The notes beneath the pieces were generated by a model that worked only from the letters and a program-made list of their open reading frames with translations, made no database searches and was not told the origin of the DNA. Source: Apoda limacodes (lineage: Eukaryota > Arthropoda > Insecta > Lepidoptera > Limacodidae). Taken from it: a stretch of DNA of 64,000 nt. Within the stretch, counting starts at the first letter, position 1. Each line of letters opens with the position of its first letter. The stretch lies in assembly GCA_946406115.1 (NCBI GenBank), contig OX291553.1, positions 3,539,001-3,603,000 on the forward strand, written 5' to 3'. Made by a program: the position numbers and the translations under genes. Shown here piece after piece: positions 46,301 through 56,520 of the stretch.

Positions 46301-46659
46301 AATTAGTATACGTAATTATTAATAAAAAGAGCTTCTTGTTTATTTTTTCATATTAATCCATCGACATCGACAAAGACCATCGACCATCCCGACGTGTGAT
46401 TTCTAAACGTAGGTACTATTAAACGTCAAACTATTTACATATTATAATTGTCATTCTGTGTTTACCATAAGCTTCTTGGTTTACTGTAAACAAAGTGCTT
46501 TTGTATTAACGATCCCTGCTTTGTTATTTGGACCTTTCTGCATCGCGTATTATATTGGATTTGGCTGAGTTCATTAGACCTGATTTCTCTACTGCGATTC
46601 GGATTTTGTCTTTTAAAACACATCTTTCATCATGACATACAAATCATGTCATTTTAAGT
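43347..46659. other. AT-rich, no recognised gene
   Basis: Microsatellites (AAT)n at 45366-45385 and (AAAT)n at 45913-45931. The frame at 44881-45114 has near-normal base composition but no identifiable domain. Confidence 0.35.
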
Positions 46660-46880
46660 CTGCATGCAGGAGCACAACCCTCTATCATCTGCCGGAGATA
46701 GACGGAGGATTGGGCCTACACTCCCAACGCAGGCCAAACGGCTTGAGGAGAATTAAATACAGGTATTTCCTTAGTCGCCTTATTTGACATCCACGATGAG
46801 AGTAGGTCTCTCCAGGTAGGGGCAAATTCTTTCTACTACTCTGCCAGAAACCACACGGCCACGCGATCTTTTGTACTTAT
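46660..46880. mobile_element. Unclassified moderately GC-rich repeat-like block
   Basis: 'ctatcatctgccggagatag' (itself a hairpin), 'gcctacactcccaacgcagg', 'gacatccacgatgagagtag' and 'gccagaaaccacacggccac' stand out from AT-rich flanks and look transposon-derived, but no ORF or end was delimited. Confidence 0.3.
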
Positions 46881-47046
46881 GCTATTTTAAACAGCTGTGC
46901 TTGCTTACCTTAACAATATTGGCTGAGCACATTCTAAGATTTGTGTGCCCATGCTTGCAAATGGATGTCTGTTATCTGAGCAATTGGTACGCTGTCCACC
47001 ATTATTGGTCTAAATAGTTGTATTTATCATTTTCAGACTAGCAAAT

Positions 47047-47313
47047 ATGGCGCATTGTTTGCTATGTTCCTCTGCAATTATTGAAGATGCTCAATATTAC
47101 ATGACTGATAATATTGCCCCAGAAATAACTTCGTCACTAGAACTCAATCCAGGATTTGAGATGATTAATAAAATATGTTATTGAAGTACTACATCTCATT
47201 ATCTCGGACTCTATATTAGGGTTAGATGCGACAAGGACACTAAACATTATTTTCATTTCAAGACCCACCTGTTGGGAAACACTGCTGAAGTCTTCGATTC
47301 AGCGATTCTGTGA
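47047..47313 (+). pseudogene. Degenerate ZAD-like exon, interrupted
   Basis: ATG at 47047 lies 11 bases after a good 3' splice site ('tttatcattttcag'). The 45-codon frame carries Cys4-x2-Cys7 and 'MINKIC44Y', then TGA at 47182-47184, and the same frame stays open to 47311. Insect ZAD zinc-finger domains have a CxxC near the start and an 'ICxxC' about 40-45 residues later. Here the position of the fourth Cys is Ser47 (AGT, one change from TGT), right after the stop. I infer a decayed ZAD-type first exon. With only three of four Cys and no C2H2 fingers visible, a chance match remains possible. Confidence 0.3.
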
Positions 47314-47365
47314 TTATATTGATGCCTTAAACATTAATTAAATTAAACATTCAAAAATGTATGTA

Positions 47366-47624
47366 AGCTGTTTTTTTTATTTCACAAGCCCGATATTCCT
47401 ATATATTTACTAATTTCATACTTTAATAGAACAGATCTGAGATAGTTCTGGCCACAGGCTAAGTAATAAACTTGTTATATAGTGACCAGGAACAACAACT
47501 ATACATATAACATGACTCGGAAACAAATGTTTCGTTACAAAAATATCTGCCCATAGCGGGATTTGAACCCCCGACCCTCGGCAACGTAGTCAGGTGCAAT
47601 AACCACTCGGCCAAACCGGTTGTC
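47366..47624 (-). mobile_element. tRNA-derived SINE with poly(A) tail
   Basis: On the minus strand the head contains a perfect A box 'tggccgagtgg' and a B box 'ggttcaaatcc' about 50 bases apart, i.e. a Ser/Leu-type tRNA promoter. The expected anticodon stem is not maintained. The body has 'gaaacatttgtttccgagtc' and ends 'gtgaaataaaaaaaac' at 47366-47382. Intact promoter boxes and the A-tail suggest a fairly recent copy. Confidence 0.75.
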
Positions 47625-47910
47625 AAATGAATTGCATTGCTTGGTTTTTCCTTGATGTCGAATGCGAAAATCATAAGATATTCTCGACAGCAAAGCGAAA
47701 AACATGTCCTCCGTTTTTCATGATTTGTCCTCTCGTCCTCCCTTTCCTACTCTATGTCCTCCTTTTCTATAAGTATTTATTGTATGCTGATAATGCCGTG
47801 TGCTATGCAATTTTGTATAACTTGATTTCATGATGGCGATGCGGATGACAATTTATGATATGAATTTACATATGCTGTGGACGATTTTCTTCAAAACTGT
47901 CAAAAACACT

Positions 47911-48084
47911 GAATTTCACTTTTGTAGAAGCGCACATAACGCAAACGTAGAAAGAGTTTGTTCTCTAATTACTGCGCAATGGACCAAAGAAAGAAACTGA
48001 GTCAGTGTGGAGTCAGCAAAATCGTTGATTCTCACACAATTAAAAAACCAAGAACTTCTTTTAAAAATTGGCAGTTCAGCTTAA
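47911..48084 (+). pseudogene. hAT transposase C-terminal relic
   Basis: Frame 47911-48084 encodes 'SAHNANVERVCSLITAQWTK' then 'ERN', a TGA (47998-48000) where Arg is usual (CGA to TGA), then 'VSVESAKSLILTQLKNQELL', ending at TAA. The 'N..VER..S......RN...V....' pattern is the hAT-family C-terminal dimerisation domain. Downstream, 48165-48215 ends in 'cctttttcaaataatca' and 'ttttgcaacacta'. The inverse of this, 'tagtgttgcaaaa', resembles a hAT terminus. Upstream transposase sequence is not recognisable. Inactive. Confidence 0.6.
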
Positions 48085-48215
48085 TATGATTAACATAAGT
48101 CAATAATAAAAAAAAACATTTATTCGGAAAAGACCTCCAGTATTTTAAGAACATCATCCACTTTACCCCCATTAGTCCTCCTTTTTCAAATAATCATTTT
48201 GCAACACTAAGTATA

Positions 48216-50179
48216 TCAATGTTAGGTCTGATTTAGGGGTTTATTTTTTTACTATTTAGTAGACTCTTGAAACATGTTTAATTTTTGTTATTAAAATTTT
48301 ATTTAACCTAAAGTGTGCGATAATATAATGAAATCAGGACGATAAAACTCACAATATTTATCTGCAAAGCAGTTAGATTATACAGTTTCCCATTAAAAAA
48401 TGTATTAACCTGCGACTCTTTTATTGCTACGCCATAAAAATATGGTCCGTTTTACACTAAGAGGCAATTATATTCTATGATGCTGATTTTAAGAGCATAG
48501 TAATAATAATAAAATAGTTCTCGAAGTCGACGTAAATACGATTATAAAGTGTGCGTGCACTCCCACATAGCTGTTAGCTGGCAACACTGCATGCACGTCT
48601 AACGTCTAGCCAATCCAATAGGTGCATTTCGGCAATATCGATTGTAGAAACGTTATTACTCGATAAAATCCGCACGATGCAGTATATAGTACCTACATTA
48701 CTGCCGCGGCCCGCAAACGCAGCATAACCGGGCGATCGTGAGTATGCGGGACGAGGCATAGCTGAGGCACGCATCACAGAGTTCAATTTTCAAGTAATAT
48801 TTTAATTGCTTATTGTTTTTCAGATTGCATAGGGGGTACACCATGTGGAGCGATTAAAGTTATTTGGTCGGATAACGTTATGGTATGGCCATTGTAGACA
48901 CAAGTCTGTACCAGTTTACCAGTGTCAGTATAGTATTATTAGTGATGGGGATTGCTTTACTTAATAATTATAATCCTGGTTTCTTTTGTACACCGAAATT
49001 GTATTTGACCGTTAAAGTTGCTTTAAATTTTAGCTCCGGCTAATTAGACAAAATGAAGTGTAAAGCCGTGAAAAAACTATACTATTCTATTTGTGACGAT
49101 ACAACCCCACTTTGGTTCAGTTTCCGTGAAAAATATGCTTAACAGTTTACCCTTTAATGAATGCACGTAAGTTTAACTAACGCCTGCAATCAAGATTCAG
49201 TTATAATAAATAACCTCATATACTTCAACCAAACGAGCCTCGTTTATCAAACTTTAGGTTACTTGTCCATTACTCGTACATGGTAAGCAAAGGGCAAACT
49301 AGCGATTATCTAAGTAATGGTTTTAAACGTAATTTGTGCTGGCTGTCGACCTACATCGTCTCAGTTTGTCTTACCACATAGTTTTATGTTAATTCCATTA
49401 CTTGAGAATGTCAAACGACGTAAATTATACGCTACTGCATTTATGTCGGTCTGATGTGAAGTTGTCGTTTGATACGTGTGGAACTTGTAAATGCCGTTCA
49501 AATAAGCGTATGTTAAGTGTGTGGTGCCGGGCCGCTGCACAACCGCCAGGTTTATCGGTTAGTTAATTAATTTGGGATTTTGATTTATATTAGCTGTTTA
49601 AAATTTCTGCACAAAATGAAATCTGATAATAAAACGTACATTGTATATTCCAATCCGTACATATTTTTGTGTAAAAGTCTCCACTATTGATATTAATTGC
49701 CTTTTAATTTCGGGTACACAAGTGATTGTAGATCCCAGTAATAATAATTAGGTAATAAATAAGTTATTCAAAGTCAACAGGCTTTTTCACTGTGTAGTTA
49801 ATTTGATAAAATTAGCTATGTAGATATTTACATATAATTATAATACATAAAGTTTTAATCTATGTGACTAGGCATCCAAGTACACAGTATATGCCTAAGT
49901 GTTTAGTTTCTAGAGATAATTCCACATTTGATGGCGACGTAAAACTTAAAGTTTATAAGAGCCTTAACCGATCGTGATAGCCACCGCCGCAGCCCGAGAG
50001 TGCTTTACACATAACTTAGCAAATTAATTGGACCAAGACCGGGACCACTATACAAACTACTTGTAACTTATGCGATGTATCTTGTAAACCTATGATTTTG
50101 ACACAAATATATTAGTGCAGAAATGTAGAAAATATGTATTTGATTGTAGAGAGTGTTGAACTTAGCAATATGTATTTTT
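48216..50179. other. No recognised gene
   Basis: 48580-48790 is moderately GC-rich with a TATATAG (48688) and CpGs ('ccgcggcccgcaaacgc'), a possible promoter without supporting exon. 'ttgcttattgtttttcag' at 48807-48824 is acceptor-like, but the following frame stops at once. Confidence 0.3.
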
Positions 50180-52150
50180 ATAATAGCTTATTCCTACAAG
50201 GTCTTCGCTCGTCAGAACGCGAGGCAGACACCAAAAAACCGGTTCGTGGTCTTCTCACATTTCTCCCTTACGGGGAAATGGGGCAACTGTCTTTGGGCTT
50301 TGCCCTTCTGCAGTGGTAGTCTTCGCTACTTTGCACCGAAAGTAGGTGTCTGGGGGTTGACTTATGTCAAATTGGTCCTCTTTGCTTGGTGTTGGTGTTT
50401 ACTTGTCTTCTACTTTGACTACCAGGTCTCGAGGATACCCCAAGCCCTCGGGCGGCCGAGCGTGAAGCGGCGCCAGTCCTCTTATATGCGGCCAGACCGA
50501 GTTATCTACCTGCGCGAACATTCTCGTGGCCAACCTTCCGACAAACTCTGCAATGGTCTCGACGCGGAGGTCTCTCGCTAACGTGGAGTTCCTTACGTAT
50601 CTTGGTGCACCGGCTATGGTGCGTAGGCTGCGGTTTTGGGTCTTTTGTAACCGCTGGCGTTGGGACGTGCTGGCAAGCGCATACCAAGCCGGTGCGGCGT
50701 ACGTGAGGCGGGGTCTTAGATACAATTTGAAGATCCCGACTTTCACACGAAGCGGAAGGCGAGCTGTGAGTACCGGTTGAAGGAGGGCCTGTGCCGCTCT
50801 CGTCTTTCCGATCACGGCTGTGATATGCTTCCTCATGGATAGAAGGCGGTCGATTTCTACCCCTAGGTAGGTGGCCTCGGTAGTCCATTCGATGACCTGT
50901 CCATGGAACTGTAGCGGCGGTATTTTAGTATAACCCCGGAGGAGGATGGCTTGCGTCTTCCCGACGTTTACCGACAACTTCCACTTGGCTAGCCATTCTG
51001 GCAGGAGGTCTAGGCATCTCTGCATTTTGATGCGAGCGTGGGCTGCGGTGATAGAGCTGGTGATGAACGCCGCATCGTCAGCGTACAGGGCCAGTTCTGC
51101 TTCAGAGGTTTTTGGGAAGTCGTCGGTATATCTGCCATAACAAGCCGGTGAGAGACAGCTCCCCTGGGGTACACCTGCACTAATTTGGCGCTCTTCTGAT
51201 AGCGCGTCCTCTACTCTCACTCTGAATCGTCGCTGTTCTAAGAAGGAAGCGACGACTTTTGAGATCCTTCTCGGTAGCGAGGATGTGGTCAGCTTGAACA
51301 GAAGTCCCTGGTGCCACACCCTGTCAAAAGCCTTCTCCATGTCCAGGAATACTGCAACAGCGTGCTCGTTCTTGTTTAGGGCTACTGCTATGTGGTGCAG
51401 TACCCTTGACAGCTGGAGAGTTGTGGAGTGTTCAGCGCGAAATCCGAATTGCTCCTGTCTGGGTACGATGTGCGGACTCATGTGCCTTAACAGGAGTTTT
51501 TCAAACACCTTCGAGATATTCGAAAGGAGCGTGACGGGCCGATAGCTTCCTGGCTTCAGTATATTTTTCCCAGGTTTTGGGAGCATGATCACATGCCCTG
51601 TCTTCCACAAGGTGGGAAAGTGCCCCGTGCGCATGATCCCATTGAACAGGCGTGTCAACGCCGCTATAGTTCTGGGAGGAAGGTGACGTAGCGCCGTGTT
51701 TGTAACCCGGTCAGCGCCTGGGGCTTTTCGGGGCACTGATCTTCTTATTTCCCGCTCCACTTGGCTCGGTGAGAAAACCACTGGGTCTTCGTCGGGAGCT
51801 ATCGGTCGGGCGAAGTAGTCTCGAAGGTGTTGCTCCACTAGCTCGGTATGAGCATGGTCAGTGGTCGGATTTAGCTGAAACTGTTCCTCCAGGTGTGTGG
51901 CAAAGATTTCTGCCCGGTCTTCTGCTCTATATCTCGGCGTCCCATCCGTTGCGAGAAGTGGACGCACTGGAGCTTGCCCTTTTGTCATTTGACGACAAAG
52001 ACGGTGTATGCCAGTCCAGTCGTCACTTATGGTAGCGAGGTGGCGCTCCCAGCTTTCGGTTCGGTGTTCATTAATCAGCTTCTTGATGTGGTCCTGCATT
52101 TTGTTTGGGCGGGTCTAAAACCGGAATCCCTAGGCCACCACCATGGCTAC
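50170..52150 (-). mobile_element. Jockey-type LINE, 5'-truncated, RT intact
   Basis: The element runs right to left: a truncated 5' edge near 52100-52150, an uninterrupted reverse transcriptase, then a GC-richer 3' UTR (50170-50398). No endonuclease or gag-like ORF remains. The GC content of the whole block contrasts sharply with the flanks. I could not see a long T-run at the left edge, so the 3' boundary is approximate. Confidence 0.8.
50399..52099 (-). CDS. LINE reverse transcriptase, 566 aa, open
   Basis: RNA-dependent DNA polymerase of a non-LTR retrotransposon, which copies its RNA at a nicked target site. Motifs in order: 'RKAPGAD' (124-130), 'LPKPGK' (173-178), 'SYRPVTLL' (185-192), 'FGFR' (218-221), motif A 'FLDMEKAFDRVWH' (251-263), 'AGVPQGSCLSP' (308-318) and the catalytic 'YADD' (339-342). 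The thumb and C-terminal domain follow, to a natural stop. All catalytic Asp residues are present and no stop or frameshift occurs, unlike every other LINE in this window. The upstream endonuclease is missing; an in-frame TAG precedes the ATG by five codons. The ATG at 52099 is only the first Met after truncation, not the true start. The sequence suits the Jockey clade. It is unlikely to move without the endonuclease. Confidence 0.9.
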   Translation of the reverse strand: MQDHIKKLINEHRTESWERHLATISDDWTGIHRLCRQMTKGQAPVRPLLATDGTPRYRAEDRAEIFATHLEEQFQLNPTTDHAHTELVEQHLRDYFARPIAPDEDPVVFSPSQVEREIRRSVPRKAPGADRVTNTALRHLPPRTIAALTRLFNGIMRTGHFPTLWKTGHVIMLPKPGKNILKPGSYRPVTLLSNISKVFEKLLLRHMSPHIVPRQEQFGFRAEHSTTLQLSRVLHHIAVALNKNEHAVAVFLDMEKAFDRVWHQGLLFKLTTSSLPRRISKVVASFLEQRRFRVRVEDALSEERQISAGVPQGSCLSPACYGRYTDDFPKTSEAELALYADDAAFITSSITAAHARIKMQRCLDLLPEWLAKWKLSVNVGKTQAILLRGYTKIPPLQFHGQVIEWTTEATYLGVEIDRLLSMRKHITAVIGKTRAAQALLQPVLTARLPLRVKVGIFKLYLRPRLTYAAPAWYALASTSQRQRLQKTQNRSLRTIAGAPRYVRNSTLARDLRVETIAEFVGRLATRMFAQVDNSVWPHIRGLAPLHARPPEGLGYPRDLVVKVEDK

Positions 52151-52208
52151 TAACATTACAAAAACAATTTATGTGTTTATACGAGCAAAAGTATGCGTGA
52201 TCTATACG

Positions 52209-52450
52209 AGTAACAGAACTATCACAGAGGGGTTGAGGTCGACTCCAGACAGCGGGGAAGAGTAGGCATACTGGCGTGTAGTGCTACTACTTATTCTGTG
52301 CACCAGTAACAGAACTGTCACAGAGGGGTTGGGGTCAAATCTTGAGAGAGGGGATAGTAGGTAACAGAACTATCACAGAGGGATCGGGGTCGAATCTAGG
52401 GAGCGGAGGAGAGTATATATGCATACTTTGTGTAGTGTTATTACTTATTA
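52209..52450. repeat. Irregular tandem repeat, three copies
   Basis: 'gtaacagaactatcacagag' or a one-base variant starts units at 52209, 52305 and 52361. Units carry 'ggggtcgaatct', 'gagtatata..gcatact' and 'gtgtagtg.tattacttatt'. The middle unit lacks its second half. Confidence 0.85.
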
Positions 52451-52756
52451 TGTGCTTAAGTACTTACCTATAGATAGAGTTTGTTACGAACTATACATAA
52501 AACATCACGCAATCTGTATTCTTAGAAGAGTCTACTTCTCTGTGTGTAATCAAACTGTTAAACTTAATTTCCTGTTTGCGTCAACAGTATAAGTTATTTA
52601 TGATATTTAATACGCAAAATACATATGGGTTATAATTTTGCAAGTGAACTGCAAATTGAGTAACATGAGTGGGTTACCAGATCCAAAAATGAGAATTAAT
52701 ATTTTGACATTTCGTCTCAATATTGTATGTGGTAAAATTTTATGTGTAAACGTTAA

Positions 52757-53253
52757 GGCTAGGGTATAGGCCAGACCGCGAAAATACGCCGTTTTTGTGC
52801 AAATTTTGTGGTTAAACTACAGCATCTAAAGCATTGAAAAAAATATATGTTAAAAAACTTGCTTTTGTCTAGTGCATTACCTTACTGAATGATTTTTATT
52901 TATTGTATTTAATGCAATAAAAAATCTGGAAACACTTGTGCAAATTTTTAAAGCGTGTTTCGCATTTGCTTGTAATGAAAGTTGGTTAAATAATTAGAAT
53001 AGCTTGTTATCTAGTGCATAGACTCTAAGTTGTAGCGAAAAGTCAAAAAAATGTGACTACAAAACGGTAATCACGTTAAATTTCATACAAAAAATTTAAA
53101 GTTTCAAGGCGTCATTACGGTATAAATTACTTAAGAAGTATATAACATATATATCTCATAGTAATGTTTATGACATTATCTAGTGATTTATAGTACATTT
53201 ACATACACAACGTTAGAATTACAGAAATTAGCTTTCTGGCCTATATCGCCCTC
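52757..53253 (+). mobile_element. 497-bp TTAA-flanked element, copy 1
   Basis: Left end 'ggctagggtataggccag' follows TTAA (52753-52756). Right end, reverse-complemented, 'gagggcgatataggccag', is followed by TTAA (53254-53257). The last ten bases of the two ends (ATAGGCCAG with the preceding T) are the same. TTAA target sites are characteristic of piggyBac transposition. There is no ORF. The inner blocks 'actacaaaacggtaa' and 'agtttcaaggcgtcattacg' recur inverted at 55331-55866. Confidence 0.7.
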
Positions 53254-53294
53254 TTAAAGGACAACGTTTACAAAAAATCGTCAAGAAAACATCT

Positions 53295-53460
53295 TTTGTT
53301 TACGTGCAATTCAGTTATAGTTACTCCTGCGGAAACTTTTGATTTTACGGAATATACCGTTTGGCCTTTTTGTCTGTTTTACTATCTCTATGCGAAACTC
53401 AAGTAGATTGTCCGTTGTGACGTAAAGGAAGGGTAAACAAACATACTTCCGCATTTCTAG
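53295..53460 (+). repeat. Family B fragment
   Basis: 'cagttatagttactcctgcg' with 'gaaacttttgattttacgg', 'ctatctctatgcgaaactca' and 'gattgtccgttgtgacg'. Middle module only. The (AC)n run at 53639-53654 lies nearby. Confidence 0.55.
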
Positions 53461-53984
53461 TTTAAGTATAATTTTTTTTTGTTGCTGATAATTTTAAATT
53501 ATTCCTGTTTTCTTGACTGAGGGCCATAATTCCTGATATGCCAGGAAAACCTGTCGTCTGGTAACCCAAAACGTAAGGTTTCGTTCGCTTGTGTTGCGTT
53601 TGTGCACAGTTGTGCATTGTGTAATAGAGAGCGTTGCTGCACACACACACACATAGCTCTGCGCAACACATTGCTTCGGTTGCATTCATTTATTGCGCAT
53701 TGTTGCATTGATATAGGTTTGGCATTTCTCTGAAGAATAACTTATTGATCTAATAGTACTATAGTTATATTGTAACTGCGTGTTTTGAAGTAACAGATAT
53801 ATTTATGTAGTTTCAACGTTGCCGTTTAACTTTAATAGGACCTTTAGCACTTCAAATTATTTGTTAAACTAACTTCGTCTGCGCCACATTTATGAAATAA
53901 TAAACCACAACTATGTTTTAAGTAGCTTTATATTTATACACCTTGGCCGCGCCGAACCAGTTGCATATATTATATAGTAACCTC

Positions 53985-54045
53985 TATGAAGAACCCGCCC
54001 TAAATTCGGTTATCGGTGGAGGATTTCAAAGGCAACTCCTCAAAT
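53985..54045 (+). repeat. Family B head fragment
   Basis: 'aacccgccctaaattcggtt' then 'atcggtggaggatttcaaag', 'gcaactcctcaaat'. A family A copy starts directly after it, and the family B tail resumes at 54495. Confidence 0.65.
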
Positions 54046-54049
54046 ATAA

Positions 54050-54488
54050 AAAACCGTCCAAGTGCGAGTCGGACTCGCACACGAAGGGTTCCGTACCATT
54101 TTCTATAAAAACGGCAAAAAAATCACGTGTGTTGTATAGGAACCCCACTAAAAAATTTGTTTTATTTCAATTTAATTGCTTATTTTTAATGTGAATATAT
54201 AACTAAATATTCTGTGAATATTTGAAGCGTCCGCCAGTTGCCGTTATCAATATCGAGCAAAGACGAGCAAAAAAATCACGTTTGGTGTATGGGAGCCACC
54301 TCAAATATTTAAATTATTCTGTTTCTTAGTATTTGCTGTTACGGCAACAGAAATACTTCATCTGTTAAAATTTCAACTGTTTAACTATCTCGGCTCCTGA
54401 GATACAGCCTGATGGCAGACGGACGGACAGCGGAGTCTTAGTAATAGGGTCCCGTTTTTTATCCTTTGGGTACGGAACCCTAAAAACC
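54050..54488 (+). repeat. Family A repeat, best-preserved copy
   Basis: Complete from 'aaccgtccaagtgcgagtcg' with 'gaagggttccgtaccatttt' to 'ccttgggtacggaaccctaa'-type terminus (54467-54484). Both internal modules are present ('gaatatttgaagcgtccgcc', 'ttacggcaacagaaatactt'). It appears inserted between the head and tail of a family B element. Confidence 0.85.
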
Positions 54489-54489
54489 G

Positions 54490-54652
54490 GCTCACACTTG
54501 ACGTTTTCAAGTAGCCCATGTCCTTCCTCGGGAGTCAAACTATCTCCGTGCTAAATTTCATCTTAATCGGTACAGCGCTTTAAGCGTGAAGAGGTAATAA
54601 ACAGACAGGCAGAGAGTTACTTTCGCATTTATAATATTAGTATGGATTCTGG
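54490..54652 (+). repeat. Family B tail
   Basis: 'ttttcaagtagcccatgtcc', 'gggagtcaaactatctccgt', 'aaatttcatcttaatcggta', 'aagcgtgaagaggtaataaa' and 'gcatttataatattagtatg'. Probably the continuation of 53985-54045. Confidence 0.75.
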
Positions 54653-54856
54653 GCCGAATATGCAAAACGTAATGTGTGTCTAATAATGTGTTTTGTTGTT
54701 ACAGGTAAAGTGACATGCGACGTTTATTCGAGCACTTAACAGTAACTTTAACACCGATATCAGTTTCAATTAAATTGGTTTGCTATTTGTAAACATTAAT
54801 ATGTGTAAGTAACAAAGAACTACTTATTTTATAAACGTTATTACTTCGATTGCTTA

Positions 54857-55007
54857 AGGCTGGGTTGCACCAACGAACTTTAACGTTAACGAGCCGTCAA
54901 AAATGGAAGATTGTATGAAAATTTGCATAGTAGCTGTTTTAACTTAACCAGCCCAAAGTTCAGCAAATTACTAGCTGCTTAACATCAAAGTTGGTGCAAC
55001 GCAGCCT
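54857..55007. mobile_element. 151-bp MITE
   Basis: TIRs 'aggctgggttgcaccaac' and its inverse 'gttggtgcaacgcagcct' (17 of 18 match). The interior has a symmetric 'aacgttaac'. This is a lepidopteran MITE type I recognise. No target duplication is clear and there is no ORF. Confidence 0.8.
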
Positions 55008-55330
55008 CAGTTGAACATAATCGATTTTGTAATCTACATTTTTTCGTCACGTTTGGACGGAAAAATATGGGTAAAACGTGGATATTCTGCAACAGTTGTT
55101 ATTATTAATATTATGGTTTGATATCAAGGGGGTCTGACCACTCCCTTAGAGGTATGTTTCGTGGTGGTAATTATTTTCTACATTTAAAATCTAAAGGAAT
55201 TCTGTCGTGACTTTTGTAGAAAAATAATATTGTATCAGAAATATGCGCTTATTTTCCTTAAAATTTCTGAATAATGCTAGGAAACGCAAGAAAATAATAC
55301 GCATTTTTCAATGACATATTCAGCAATTTA

Positions 55331-55866
55331 GGAGGGCGTATACGCTAGAAAGCTTATTTCTGTAATACTAACGATGTGTATGTTGAATGTATTAAAAATC
55401 ATTACACAAAGTCATATACAATACTATGATATATATTCGTTATGTACATCTTAAGTAATAATGACATAATGACGCCTTGAAACTTGTTTTTTTTTTGTAT
55501 GGAATTTACGGCTTTTACCGTTTTGTAGTCACATTTTATTTATTTTTTGCTACAGCTTATAGTCAATGCACTAAATAAAAAGTATTTATTCTAATTATTT
55601 TACCAACTTGCATTACAAGTATAATGTGTAATAAATAAAAGTGTAATGCAATACACGCTTTAAAAAATTGCACAAGTGTTGAAACAATAGTCTCTTGCAG
55701 ATTTTTTATTGCATCAAATACATAAATGAAAAAATATTCAGTAATTCACAAAAGCAAGTTTCAAAACATATTTTTTTTTCAATCCTTTAGATGTTACAGT
55801 TTAGCCACAAAATTTGCACAAAAACGGTGTATTGGCTAGTCACGCGATGTAGCCTATATCGCAATC
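55331..55866 (-). mobile_element. 536-bp TTAA-flanked element, copy 2, inverted
   Basis: Reverse-complement end 'gattgcgatataggctac' next to TTAA (55867-55870). The other end 'ggagggcgtatacgctag' follows TTTA (55327-55330). Internal 'tgacgccttgaaactt', 'taccgttttgtagtcacatt' and 'cacaaaatttgcacaaaaac' match copy 1 in inverse order. The size difference reflects indels in the AT-rich interior. Confidence 0.7.
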
Positions 55867-56334
55867 TTAATATTAAATTATGTCGTGTGGTTGTTTATTA
55901 TCTACTTTTTACTTATAGATATAAATAGTTAAATATAGTATAATATATAAGCTCATACTTATAAATAGTTAAATTTTTTGTAGGTGCAAGCCTTAAAAAT
56001 TAAAAAAAAAACCATTATTGCACGCATGGAATATGGAATAATGGATTTTAGTAGTGTTTTATTTGACGCATGCTCTAAAGACTATACTTTCGCATCATCT
56101 GTACACATAATAAAGAAGACCTTACGAGCAACTGCATTGAATAGGTTTTTTTAGATCCGTAGAAATCGCAGTATCGTCCTTTGGAAATTGTTGCTTCCGT
56201 CCCGCTCTCCGGAAATCAGGGGGTTTTTTCCGGCGTTGACAGTTCTTTGATTTTTTCTAGGGTCCTAGGAATGGTATTAGGTACCTACTGTTTACGTCGG
56301 ACTTAGTTCACCGGAATAGGAAAAAACGTTTACT
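55867..56334. other. AT-rich, no recognised gene
   Basis: Nothing supported. Confidence 0.35.
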
Positions 56335-56520
56335 GGATTCCAATACGTGGGTGATCGCGTGGACCGACTGCTGAAACGATGGGCGTGGGTTCGATTCCCG
56401 CACAAGAAAAACATTTTATGTACTGAAAAATTTGTGTTTGTTTAGAGACTGGATGCTTTCATTATATAATATAGCGCCATGTAGTCCCAAACTAAGCAAA
56501 GCTTTTACTAATGACGCCAG
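56335..56520 (+). mobile_element. tRNA-derived SINE
   Basis: B box 'gggttcgattcccg' at 56387-56400, an A box-like 'gtgggtgatcgcgtgg' ~40 bases earlier, then the body with 'gtactgaaaaatttgtgttt' and the tail 'gtagtcccaaactaagcaaa' plus 'gcttt', a 3' signature of lepidopteran SINEs/LINEs. Confidence 0.7.

Noticed and set aside
47547..47624. Functional tRNA-Ser/Leu gene
   Set aside because: A and B boxes are good, but no proper anticodon stem forms and a SINE body with poly(A) follows.
48681..48830. Core promoter with TATATAG and downstream acceptor
   Set aside because: No open frame or transcript signal beyond single short motifs.
50502..52153. Several ORFs of 60-130 codons on both strands
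   Set aside because: Shadows of the GC-rich reverse transcriptase frame on the minus strand.
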